From Clostridia bacterium (lineage in GTDB: Bacteria > Bacillota_E > RBS10-35 > JAJYVN01), in assembly GCA_027335515.1 (NCBI GenBank), contig DAHWHT010000140.1, positions 1-12,236 on the forward strand: a DNA stretch of 12,236 nt, written 5' to 3'. Positions 1 through 7,466 of the stretch are shown in pieces. The notes under the pieces are model-generated. The model was not told the origin of the DNA, did not search any database, and was given only the letters and a program-made list of their open reading frames with translations. Numbering within the stretch: position 1 is the stretch's first letter; every line of letters begins with the position of its first letter. The position numbers and the translations under genes are program-made.

Positions 1-546
1 GTCCGCGCCTGGGCGGACGGCCTGGCCGCGGAGGCCCCCGGATTGGCCTGGTGGGAGGCTGCCGCCGCCGCCGGCTCGACCCTCGGCATCTTCGCGCTCT
101 TTGCGGCCGCGGCCGGGGGATCGTTGGACGACAACGCCGCCGCCAAACTCCGCCGTGCCTATTTCCCCTGGGTGACCGGACTGCACATCCTGCTGGACTA
201 CTGGATCGACCGAGAGGAAGACCGGCAAGGGGGGGATATGAACTTCACCTTTTGGTACCCGGACGCCGCGGCTGCGGCCACGCGGATCGCCGCTTTTGGC
301 AGGCGTGCCGCCTCCGCGGTGGCCGACCTGCCGCTTGCCGGCTTCCACCGCACCGTGGTCCGCGGCCTGCCGGCGCTGTACCTGTCGGATCCGAAGGTGA
401 CCGCGCAGGGTCTGGAGGGTCCAGCCGGCCGCACCCTGCAGGCGGCCGGCCCCGGGGCGTGGCTGCTGTGCACCGCGGTGCGCTGGCGTCGGGCCCAGCG
501 GGCTTTGCGGGCGTCCACCCTCCAGGAGGCGCCGCGCATTCCCTGA
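1..546 (+). CDS. DUF2600 / tetraprenyl-beta-curcumene synthase family protein (YtpB-like), C-terminal part
   Basis: The frame is open from the first base of the window (frame 1) to TGA at 544-546, so about 181 C-terminal codons are seen; the family is usually near 350 residues, so roughly the N-terminal half lies outside. The stretch coded at 181-246 carries the hallmark LHILLDYWIDREEDR followed by GGDMNF, which matches the conserved LHILLDY-ID-EEDR-GD-NF block of DUF2600 proteins. The family member with known chemistry, Bacillus subtilis YtpB, is a class IB terpene synthase that cyclises tetraprenyl diphosphate to tetraprenyl-beta-curcumene, a step toward sesquarterpenes. The acidic cluster probably helps bind the diphosphate through metal, as inferred from the family. 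A hydrophobic segment (IFALFAAAAGG, near 90-120) precedes it. The TTG at 43 is internal, not the start. The gene is convergent with the solute-binding protein downstream. The exact substrate in this organism cannot be told. Confidence 0.85.
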   Translation, partial: VRAWADGLAAEAPGLAWWEAAAAAGSTLGIFALFAAAAGGSLDDNAAAKLRRAYFPWVTGLHILLDYWIDREEDRQGGDMNFTFWYPDAAAAATRIAAFGRRAASAVADLPLAGFHRTVVRGLPALYLSDPKVTAQGLEGPAGRTLQAAGPGAWLLCTAVRWRRAQRALRASTLQEAPRIP

Positions 547-791
547 AAGGCAACGGCAACGGCTCGTTGCGGGTTCCGCGCGGCGTCGCCATCCTTCGGT
601 CCACCCTTGCCAGGGGCGCAGGCCCCACCAGCGGCGCGGCGACGCGCAAGACGATCGACCGGAGGCCGCGGTGGTCGGTACCAGGCTGAGACATGGCGAT
701 CCCCGCCGACCACGGCCGACGCCGTTTCGTCCACCCGACGTCCCGGCCTCCCTCGCGCCGCGGGGCCGGTCGACGCTCGGCGGCTCCCGGC

Positions 792-2231
792 TCAGCCGCT
801 GGTGAACATGGACAGGAGGCGGGCATCGCGCGCCTGTTGGGCCCGGCGCTGGGCGCCGAAGCTCGCCGGCGCGGCGCTGGCGGAGGAGCGCTCCAGGGCG
901 TTGATCTGGCGCGCGATGTTCCGCAGGCCAACCTTAACCGAAACCTTGTGGCCGGCGATCTGCGTCAGGCCGGTGGCGATCTCGCTGCGGGCCTCGACCG
1001 GCGCGTAGGTGTAGAAGGGGGCGGGGATGCCGTAGCCCCGTTGCGCGGCCTCCTTGTAGTAGCCGATCGCGATCGTCCGCAGCGGCGGGGCGGCGGCGCG
1101 GATGGCCGCCTCCCACTCCGCCCAGAGGCTGTTGAGCGACGGCTCCAGGAGCGCCGTCTTGATGATGAACCGCTGCCACTCCGGTTCCGCGGCCAGCCAG
1201 CGCAGCACCGTCCAGGCCTCCTGCGGGTGGCGGCAGGCGCGATTGAGGGCCCAGAAGTCCTTGTTGGTATAGGTGAAGTGGCCGTGGGCCATGGACGGAA
1301 ACGGCACCAGGTTCCACTTGAAGCGGCCGCCCAGCAGGGTCGCTTCGTTGAAAATGTCCCAGCCGCCCAGGGCGGAAAACACCGCGCTGCCGTCCGCCAG
1401 CCCGGCGACATCCGTCCGGTAGGTGATGGTCTGCGCGAACAGCAACTGGTAGAACCACTCGACGGCGGCGACGCAGGCCGGCGCGTCGAGCAGGCACGTG
1501 GTGCCCCCGGGGTTCATTTCGGTCCCGCCGAAGCCGCGCAGCAGATACTCCCACCCCGGGTACCACTCCAACGATGCACCGTAGCGCCTGAGGCCGCCCA
1601 CCGAACCGGAACAACCCTGCCACAGCCGGACCGCCTGCCCCAGATTCCAGTCCGGCGCGGGATAGGAGAGCCCGAGTTGATCCAGGATGTCCTGGCGGTA
1701 CCCCAGAACCTGGGGCCCGTCGTACATGGGTAAGCCGAGCTGCCGCCCGCCCGCCTGCAGCACGGAGACGTGCCCCTGGGACCACAGGCTGGTTGGGACA
1801 TTGTCGCGGCGCAGGTAGCCATCCAGCGGGGTGAGGATGCCGGCGTCGCGCAGGGAGGCGAAGCCGACGCAGCACTCGCCGATGATGTCGGGGTAACCGG
1901 CCCCTCCCAGCGAGGCGGCGATGATCTGGCTCCATTTGCCGCAGCAGATGCCCCAGGGCACGGCCCGGATGCCGCGCGTGCGCCGGTTGAACGTCTGGTC
2001 CAGGAACTGTTGAACCAAAGCGGTGGTATGGCTGTTCCAAGGCGCGCCGTTGGCCCAGTGGAACTGGAAGGCCACCACCACGGTCGCCGCCGCCGCCTGG
2101 GGCCTGGCGCGGCCCGGTCGTCCGCAGGCGGAAAGCAACGTGAGGGGTGCCAGCAGGGCCCCCGCCGCGCCGCGCAACGCCGAACGCCGGTCCCAGCGCG
2201 ATCGTCCGGACGCCGCCACCCACCGCTCCAT
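792..2231 (-). CDS. ABC transporter extracellular solute-binding lipoprotein (family 1, sugar type)
   Basis: The product is 479 residues, the normal size for family 1 binding proteins that deliver sugars or related solutes to an ABC importer. I chose the ATG at 2231 because it is preceded by a GGGGGG run about ten bases upstream and begins a lipoprotein signal: DRRSALRG (Tat-like twin arginine, residues 14-21), a hydrophobic core, then the lipobox LSAC with Cys36 as the lipidated residue. The frame is open further upstream, but that part is low-complexity and lacks a signal. The mature part shows family features: VVVAFQFHW (first beta strand), YPDIIGE, LPMYDGPQVLGYRQDILDQLG (near the hinge), then an Ala/Trp-rich C-terminal lobe with DFWALNRACRHPQEAWTVLRW. 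No permease or ATPase gene is adjacent, so it is an orphan here. Vicinal cysteine pairs at 96-97 and 120-121 are unusual. The ligand is unknown. Confidence 0.92.
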   Translation of the reverse strand: MERWVAASGRSRWDRRSALRGAAGALLAPLTLLSACGRPGRARPQAAAATVVVAFQFHWANGAPWNSHTTALVQQFLDQTFNRRTRGIRAVPWGICCGKWSQIIAASLGGAGYPDIIGECCVGFASLRDAGILTPLDGYLRRDNVPTSLWSQGHVSVLQAGGRQLGLPMYDGPQVLGYRQDILDQLGLSYPAPDWNLGQAVRLWQGCSGSVGGLRRYGASLEWYPGWEYLLRGFGGTEMNPGGTTCLLDAPACVAAVEWFYQLLFAQTITYRTDVAGLADGSAVFSALGGWDIFNEATLLGGRFKWNLVPFPSMAHGHFTYTNKDFWALNRACRHPQEAWTVLRWLAAEPEWQRFIIKTALLEPSLNSLWAEWEAAIRAAAPPLRTIAIGYYKEAAQRGYGIPAPFYTYAPVEARSEIATGLTQIAGHKVSVKVGLRNIARQINALERSSASAAPASFGAQRRAQQARDARLLSMFTSG

Positions 2232-2494
2232 TGGCGCCTGCCCCCCGCTGTCGATCTCGGGTGCACCTCGGTGACCGCCGCCCCGCCCGGCGTCGCCGGG
2301 GCCCACCGCTGCGGTACGACGATGGCACCGCCGGCCCTGCCGCGCCGGATCCGCCGTTGCCGCGGCGACGGCCAGGGGGATGGATGACCCGCAGCTGGGT
2401 CTGCCCGACGTGGGTCCAACCGGCGGCGTCATGGCAGGTGCCCGCCAAGCGAGGATCGCCGGATCGCCGCGAGGCCCTTGCGGTCCCCCCGTGT

Positions 2495-2519
2495 GGGGCC
2501 GTCTCTTGGGGGCGGCCCC
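2495..2519. repeat. GC-rich inverted repeat (7-bp stem)
   Basis: GGGGCCG at 2495-2501 pairs perfectly with CGGCCCC at 2513-2519 across an 11-base spacer. No T run follows on either strand, so it is not a canonical terminator. It sits about 265 bases upstream of the solute-binding protein start and could be a leader hairpin or remnant; the function is unknown. Confidence 0.4.
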
Positions 2520-2635
2520 AGCAAGACAGGTACTACAAACTGACCCACCGAAAGCCCCTGAAGATCAAGCTTTCTGCCTATGTCACCCTCGCCCGTTGCG
2601 AAACTGCCGCTAGCGATCATGCAGGGCGTCATCAA

Positions 2636-2656
2636 CCGCCGCCTGAGGCGCGGCGG
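2636..2656. repeat. GC-rich inverted repeat (7-bp stem)
   Basis: CCGCCGC at 2636-2642 pairs perfectly with GCGGCGG at 2650-2656 across a 7-base loop. No T tract follows on either strand. It lies in the gene-free stretch where GC begins to fall; no function can be assigned. Confidence 0.35.
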
Positions 2657-3078
2657 CCAGGGGCCTGTGGGGCATGGGATGCGGATCAGCGCTGGCTCAC
2701 GATCTATGGATCGCGGTACCCCGTTTCGCTGACAGCGAAGTCCCCATCCGGTGTTCCGTCACAGGCCAAGCGAATGTCGATGGCCTGCCTCGGCAGGCGT
2801 GGGAGAGCGTCAGTCCGCGCATCGCCGCTTCCTGGACTGGTGTCGCGCTGCCATCCACTACGAGCCACGCCTTCTGGATTGGAAACCGCCTATGGAGCCC
2901 CTGCTGCCTCGGCTGGAGTCTCCAGCAAGAACCCATCTGCGAGTATGGTACCAGGCGACGTCCACGACACCCGGGAGGGATACCCAAGCCAACACGCCAT
3001 CCAGATCCAGCAGCGTAAGCGGCCGGTTCAATCGGATCTACTTCTGGGGATGGCAGGATCTCGCAATCCCCGCAGGAC

Positions 3079-4105
3079 TCAGTCGATCAATGAGGTCAGA
3101 TCAAGGGCGCCTAGATGGACGAGGGGCTTTGGTGGCCGCCACATTTGGCCGACCGCACGCAATGAGACAATGCCAACGGAGCACTGCGGGTGCTCGGGGG
3201 TTAACTTCTCAGAGGCGCACAGCAAGAACGTGATCTTCCGCGGTGCACGGTGGACGGAATATCCGTTCCACGCTTCAGCGTTAGCCTTACACTCCCAGAC
3301 CTCAGCGGCGTCTGGGGCGTCCCACCCGACATCAGCGTTACAGGCACCGCAGATTCGGCCGCCGTTTTACCCGTCGTCCACAATACACACTCTACTCCAG
3401 CGACGGCCATGCCCCCTGGGATGTGTGAGGGGGACCAGGGCATACGTTAGCGACTCCAGAAATTGTCCTTTGCGGTCTCCAAGATTGGGCAGGCTACAGA
3501 ACTCTGAAAGCGCATCGCGTGCATCGGGGTACCCCTCGGTCAGGCGCGCAATCTGCGATGTCGACGGGTTGTCCAACTGCAGGACCGGCCCGGCTACGTA
3601 TAAGGGCAGTCGCCGGGCCAGCACCATGCCAACGAGCTTCTGCGTGGAAGGGTGTACCTTAAGGAACCGTGCTCCGCTGTCTTGACAAAGGGGTCCACCT
3701 TACCTGGTCGCCAGTTCGGAGAACGAATCCTTCGGCACGGAGCCTAGCAGCAAGAAAAACTGGTGCGTCCGCTAGCCATGCCGCGCGCGTTGCGTCCAAG
3801 GGGGTGTCGAATGAACCGCCTACCTCCCGGAACGCCGCCACGCCATCGGCCACAGCCTGATCGCCCCCAGCACCCTGCAGCATTGCAATGGCCGTCAATT
3901 CCGCCAAAGCCCCTTCGGTGGGGAGCGGCAGGTTGTCCAAGGATGCCTTAAGCTCATGGAACCAATCGACAACGGCGGCGAGGCCACCGTATATGTCCCT
4001 GGCCGACGGCGCGCCCAACGCCGCGTCGATGGCGTCCCAGGCTTCATACGTCACGACGGCCACCCCCATCGCGTCAACCCTAGTGACGATCGACAAGGAT
4101 ATCAT
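3079..4105 (-). pseudogene. Decayed gene of about 335 codons with a possible PD-(D/E)XK nuclease motif
   Basis: Three minus-strand pieces read as one protein. Piece 1 starts at ATG 4105, with AGGGGG about ten bases upstream, and gives 148 residues of gene-like composition ending in FVLRTGDQVRWTPLS before TAA at 3661-3659. Piece 2 is in the +1 frame, open from just after a TAA at 3702-3700 (…GARFLKVHPSTQKLVGMVL…), and runs to an in-frame TAA at 3369-3367. Piece 3 is in the same frame as piece 2, with 95 further sense codons and no usable early start, to TGA at 3081-3079. Piece 3 contains RICGACNADVGWD and AEVWECKANAEAW, which resembles the Asp then Glu-x-Lys core of PD-(D/E)XK nucleases, followed by hydrophobic strands (ITFLLCAS, VGIVSL). 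Seen: the frames, the stops and the motif. Inferred: one frameshift plus a nonsense change in an acquired gene. The family is not recognised; two small intact genes, or recoding, remain possible. G+C is clearly lower than in neighbouring genes. Confidence 0.5.
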
Positions 4106-4570
4106 TTCGGATGCCCCCTGCCAGCACCTGCCTGCCGTGGAGCGGATTTTTCCGAGGGGTTAGCTATCTATGCGTTCCGCGCTCGCCGCAGCACTTCTTG
4201 CTCCACTGAGTGCGATGCGCGGCCAATCGGTGGCCCGGCTCCGACGGCTGTCGCTGACGCGATTGTTTGTCTGCGTTCAGCGCAGGTGGCATTGCCACCG
4301 TCAGGAGCGCGTGACGGGGGCAACGTCTGGCCCTGGCCAACGAGCCTCTGCGGGTGTCGGACGCCCGGACAGCCGGCAGGTGTCCTGCCGCCAGGCCAGG
4401 CTATGGCACCCGCCTCTCGTCGGCCAGGGCTGCGCAAGCCAGCCGTCGCCCCCCTTCGTGGTCGTGACGCCGGGCAACGCCACCCGACCAACCACGCCAC
4501 GCATTCTCGTCTGCGACACCATAGGCATGCCACACCGTCGGGGCGTGCCGTAGCTCGGTGCGGCTGCGCG

Positions 4571-4612
4571 TGTCAACCGAAAAGTGGGCCTCCGTCATCG
4601 AAAAGTAGGTCA
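4571..4612 (+). mobile_element. IS21-family-like terminal repeats (isolated end)
   Basis: The stretch begins TGTCAACCGAAAAGTGGGCC and contains two direct copies of CGAAAAGTrGG, at 4578-4588 and 4599-4609, 21 bases apart. IS21-family elements have ends starting with TG and carrying several such short repeats of about this form (…GAAAAGTGG…/…GAAAAGTAGG…). No istA (transposase) or istB (ATPase) reading frame follows on either side, and I found no matching inverted copy (CCyACTTTTCG) elsewhere in the window. I therefore read it as a solo end left by deletion or decay of an element. The IS21 assignment comes from memory of the family's end sequences and was not searched. Confidence 0.55.
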
Positions 4613-5547
4613 GGGCACACCAGTTCGGGTCCGGGGTCCGGAGGGGGGCGGCAGGCCCTCTGGTGCCCAGCGAGTACGCGTTGGGCAGTGGCAGTGCCGC
4701 AGCCGCACGAGAGTCTCCGAGGGGGCGTGAGCGAAGAGGCCGGCCAGAGGGTCCGGGGGACGGCACGTCCCCCGCCATGTCGCCGGTCACGGGGGGGGCC
4801 TGCGGCTTGCGGGTACCGTGCGGGGGAGGGTGGCCCTGCGGCGGACGGGCCGCCGGCGCGCGGGGGCCATCAGGCGTCACCGCCGGCGGGGGGATGCTCG
4901 GCGCCTACGGCTGTGCCGTGAGGGGACCGAACGTAGGGCGGCCGCCCCCCTCTTGCCCAGCGGTCAGCGCCCTCGTGGCGGTCCACGGCCTCGATGGCAG
5001 CCTTCACACGTGAGCGTGTGGCCTCACAGGCACGGTTGGCCAGCAGGCGTTCGCCCTCGGCCGCCACTCACGTGCCCGCCCGCCCCAGTCAGCCAAAGCC
5101 TGACCAAGCCACGACTTTGACGTTTCATTGACGGCAAACGGTACCTTCGCATGCCTGGATGTGAACCTGTGGCACAATCGCGTTCTGCCTGGAGCCCGGC
5201 TGCCCGTGCTGGTCTCGTTGCTGAGTGCCGAACATTCCACATGGAGATTGGGAAGGCCCGCCTCGACGGCGTGACCGAACGGCGCTGCGCAGCCCGAGCG
5301 CCAGCCATGGTTTCGCCGGTAGGCCCCGGTGCGCCGATGCCTGGGACGATCGAGTGGGCGCGCTGCAGCCTTGTGGGATCAGACGGCATGGTCCAATACT
5401 CTTCCGGGCCCCCACCGCCCAAATCCATCCTTGGCTCCGCTTCCCGTCGCGCCGACGCTGCAACGTCTGCACCCGGCCCCCCCTCGAACGCGGGCCGCGC
5501 CGACACCGGGGCACGGACCAAAAGGGCGCGAGCGTCCCACCTTCCGG

Positions 5548-5578
5548 TTGAGACTTGGGCATCGCGCCCCGCTATAGT
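5548..5578 (+). promoter_or_regulatory. Promoter candidate for the small P-loop kinase
   Basis: TTGAGA at 5548-5553 and TATAGT at 5573-5578 (each close to the sigma-70/SigA consensus) are separated by 19 bases, slightly long. This is the only AT-containing hexamer pair just before the gene. Transcription would start near 5585, which leaves only about ten bases before the chosen GTG start. Confidence 0.45.
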
Positions 5579-5594
5579 GGCAGGGGTGAGGCAA

Positions 5595-6125
5595 GTGCGC
5601 ACCGTGGCCGTCATCGGCTGCCCGGGAGCCGGCAAGTCCACGTTCGCCCGACGCCTGGGGGCCATCCTCGGGATCGAGGTCATCCACCTCGACCGTCTGT
5701 ACTGGCGGCCGGGGTGGGTCCCGACCCCGGCCGAGGAGTGGGTCCGGATTCAGGAGGCGGCCCTTCGGGCCGATCGCTGGATCGTCGACGGCAACTACGC
5801 TCGGACGCTGTCCCTGCGCGTGGCCGCGGCGGACACCGTGATCTTCCTGGACTTTCCGACGGCCGTCTGCCTCTGCAGGTCGCTGCTGCGGGTCGCGAGA
5901 TCCCGCCGGACCCCGCGCCCGGACATGGCGGACGGCTGCAGGGAGCGCGTCAATCTGGAGTTTCTCCGCTTCATCTGGGGCTTCCGCCGGGCCAAGCGTC
6001 CCGACATGGTGCGCCGCCTGCGAGCGGTGGAGGGCGACAAAGACGTCGTCCACCTCCGCTCGAGCCGAGAGGCCGACGCCTTCCTGGAGCAGGTGCGCCA
6101 GCGGGCAACGGGTTCCGCACCCTGA
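5595..6125 (+). CDS. Small P-loop nucleotide kinase-like protein (FlaR / 'topology modulation protein' family)
   Basis: The 176-residue product matches the usual 170-180 residue size of adenylate-kinase-like 'topology modulation' proteins (COG0563 relatives). It has a Walker A loop GCPGAGKST at residues 8-16, then VIHLDRLYWRPGWVP, a family hallmark after the P-loop, WIVDGNYARTLSLR and VIFLDFP (second strand, Walker B-like), and a basic RRTPRPDM lid-like region. The fold suggests ATP-dependent phosphoryl transfer to a small molecule or nucleotide in the cytoplasm; the real substrate is not known for this family. GTG starts are possible at 5577, 5586 and 5595. I chose 5595 because AGGGG lies eight bases upstream, and because the protein then begins directly with the first beta strand MRTVAVIG. 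The frame is open far upstream (to about 5151), but that part is not protein-like. It is convergent with folC, 79 bases apart, with no clear terminator between. Confidence 0.85.
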   Translation: MRTVAVIGCPGAGKSTFARRLGAILGIEVIHLDRLYWRPGWVPTPAEEWVRIQEAALRADRWIVDGNYARTLSLRVAAADTVIFLDFPTAVCLCRSLLRVARSRRTPRPDMADGCRERVNLEFLRFIWGFRRAKRPDMVRRLRAVEGDKDVVHLRSSREADAFLEQVRQRATGSAP

Positions 6126-6204
6126 TGCGGTGGCCGGCATTCTGGCGACCGGCGGCCGAGGCCTGCGCGACCTCGCGGCAGGGCACCGACCGTACGCCGC
6201 GCTC

Positions 6205-7461
6205 CTATATGCAGGTGCTGCGCCCACAGGCAAGCCGCGCCGCCGCCACCAGGTGGAGGCTGCCCGTCACCAAGACCAGCCCGTCCGCGCCCGCCCAGGT
6301 ACGGGCCCGCAGCAACGCCTCTTCCAGCGCGACCTCGGCCTCGGCCCCCGCCCCGAAGGCCTCGGCCAGGGCCGCGGCGCTCAGCGCCCGGGGGTGGTCC
6401 GGGGTCACCGCATAGGTCCGGGCGCCCAGGCACCCCAGCGCACGGGCGAAGCCGACGGCATCCTTGTCGCCAAGCATCCCGACCACGAGGGCAACCCGGC
6501 CCGCCGCCTCCTGCCGCGCCGCACGCGCGAGCGCCTCGGCCGAAGCCGGGGTATGGGCGCCGTCCACGATCACCGTCGGTCGGTCCGCGACCCGCTCGAA
6601 ACGGCCCGGCCAGCGCACCGCCTCCAGCCCAGCGACCATCGCCCTCGGGCCCACCCCAAGGCTGGCCGCTCCGGCGGCGGCGAGGGCGGCGTTGATGGAT
6701 TGGAACGCGCCGCGCAGGCTGAGGGCTGCCTCCACCGAGCCCACCGGCGTGCGCAGCCGCACCCGCCCGCCGTCCAACACCTCCGGCGGTTCCACGACCC
6801 CGCCGTCGGCCGCCTGGGTCCGAAACCGGGTGGTCCACCACGCATCGACCGGCGGCGGCTGCGGCACCGACCAGCAGATCCGCCCGTAACGACAGAGGGC
6901 CAGGTCGTGCGCCGCGACATCGGCGAGCGTGGGGCCGAGCAGGTCCGCATGTTCGCACTCCAGGGGCGCCAGCAGCACGACCGCCGGTTCCACCTCCGCG
7001 ACCGCGTCCAGCCTGCCGCCAAAGCCGATCTCCAGCACCGCGTCCTCCACCCGCTGTTGCGCAAACACCCACAGGGCCGCGGCCGTGGCCGCCTCAAAGG
7101 CGGTGACCGGACCAGGCGCCCGGCCAAGGACATGCTCCAGCGCGGCACGGCTGACCTGCGGGGGAAGCGACCGCCCCGCCACGCGGATGCGCTCGGCGTA
7201 TCGGTGGAGGTGCGGCTGCGTATACAGGCCGGTGCGGCGCCCGTCGGCGCGCAGCATCGCCTCCAACATGGCCGCCGTGGACCCCTTGCCCTTACTGCCC
7301 GCGATCAGCGTACAACGCAAACGATCTTGGGGGTCGCCGAGACGCCCCAGCCAGCGCCGCATGCGGCGTGGATCCCACCCAAGCACATCCACGCCGCCCC
7401 GTTCCTTGTCCGGGAGGGTGCGCAGCGCCTCATAGCCGCAATACACCGCGTCCAAGGACAT
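6205..7461 (-). CDS. folC: Bifunctional folylpolyglutamate synthase / dihydrofolate synthase (FolC), divergent metal site
   Basis: FolC joins glutamate to dihydropteroate to make dihydrofolate and/or lengthens the glutamate tail, using ATP, in the cytoplasm. The 418-residue product has the expected order: ATP loop GSKGKGST (residues 55-62), GLYTQPHLHRYAERI (folate and metal loop, about 78-92), EIGFGGRLDA (144-153), HADLLGPTLADVAA (171-184), WPGRFERV (284-291), DGAHTPASAEAL (300-311, glutamate-ligase C-domain) and a C-terminal VTGSLHLVAAAR. I chose ATG 7461; the in-frame TTG at 7470 overlaps the folP stop and sits too close to GGTGGG, which is a reasonable site for the ATG. It begins right after folP, so the two are co-transcribed and probably translationally coupled. 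Odd points: the usual TSPHL serine is Gln82, and the usual carbamylated lysine of the EKAG motif is Asp186. Both normally support Mg2+, so activity may be altered. Confidence 0.94.
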   Translation of the reverse strand: MSLDAVYCGYEALRTLPDKERGGVDVLGWDPRRMRRWLGRLGDPQDRLRCTLIAGSKGKGSTAAMLEAMLRADGRRTGLYTQPHLHRYAERIRVAGRSLPPQVSRAALEHVLGRAPGPVTAFEAATAAALWVFAQQRVEDAVLEIGFGGRLDAVAEVEPAVVLLAPLECEHADLLGPTLADVAAHDLALCRYGRICWSVPQPPPVDAWWTTRFRTQAADGGVVEPPEVLDGGRVRLRTPVGSVEAALSLRGAFQSINAALAAAGAASLGVGPRAMVAGLEAVRWPGRFERVADRPTVIVDGAHTPASAEALARAARQEAAGRVALVVGMLGDKDAVGFARALGCLGARTYAVTPDHPRALSAAALAEAFGAGAEAEVALEEALLRARTWAGADGLVLVTGSLHLVAAARLACGRSTCI

Positions 7462-7466
7462 TGGAC

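Larger units (their letters stand above)
2232..3078. other. Gene-free stretch upstream of the solute-binding protein
   Basis: I find no convincing gene in these 847 bases. Short open frames exist on both strands (up to about 160 codons when overlapping ones are counted) but have erratic composition, no family motifs and no good ribosome binding site. G+C falls from gene-like values near 2232-2450 to about 58% near 3000. Two strong GC hairpins are present: 2495-2501 with 2513-2519 (GGGGCCG/CGGCCCC) and 2636-2642 with 2650-2656 (CCGCCGC/GCGGCGG). Neither is followed by a T tract on either strand, so they are not typical intrinsic terminators. The 5' leader and promoter of the solute-binding gene must lie in the first few hundred bases, but I see no clear -35/-10 pair. 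Confidence 0.5.
4106..5594. other. About 1.5 kb without an intact gene (insertion scar)
   Basis: No open frame here has a recognised domain or consistent gene-like composition. The part from about 4620 to 5000 is very G-rich and long stop-free frames there are expected by chance. One short minus-strand frame (about 4870-5067, GTG start right after a stop, containing LLANRACEATRSRVKAAIEAV) has a plausible protein texture but no ribosome binding site and no family I know; it may be a fragment. The only identifiable element is the IS21-type terminal repeat pair at 4571-4612. The last 50 bases hold the promoter candidate of the downstream kinase. A small hairpin CACACG-TGAG-CGTGTG lies at 5005-5020 with no T tract. 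Confidence 0.5.

Noticed and set aside
556..570. Hairpin GCAACG-GCT-CGTTGC after the DUF2600 gene as a terminator
   Set aside because: The 6-bp stem is perfect but no T run follows on the plus strand, so an intrinsic terminator is not supported.
934..2448. 504-codon minus-strand frame overlapping the solute-binding protein, and the N-terminal extension of that protein to 2432
   Set aside because: Low-complexity out-of-frame reading. The extension would bury the lipoprotein signal, which begins cleanly at 2231 with a good ribosome site.
3010..3040. GGTTCAATCGGAT, resembling a tRNA T-arm
   Set aside because: The flanking bases do not pair to make a T stem and no acceptor or anticodon arm can be built around it.
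3367..3700. Piece 2 of the decayed gene as a PIN-domain toxin
   Set aside because: A short likeness (ARRLPLYVAGPVL) to PIN proteins was noticed, but the required spaced acidic residues are not in place and the frame continues into the ExK region instead.
5005..5020. Hairpin CACACG-TGAG-CGTGTG
   Set aside because: Short palindrome with no T tract and no gene end nearby; chance is likely.
4870..5067. 65-codon minus-strand ORF with LLANRACEATRSRVKAAIEAV
   Set aside because: The texture is plausible, but it has no ribosome binding site, a rapid change to low-complexity sequence and no family recognised; too weak to call a gene.
5151..5594. Upstream extension of the kinase frame
   Set aside because: Sequence before the P-loop strand is not protein-like, and the family begins directly with the first strand; promoter and ribosome-site candidates lie just before 5595.
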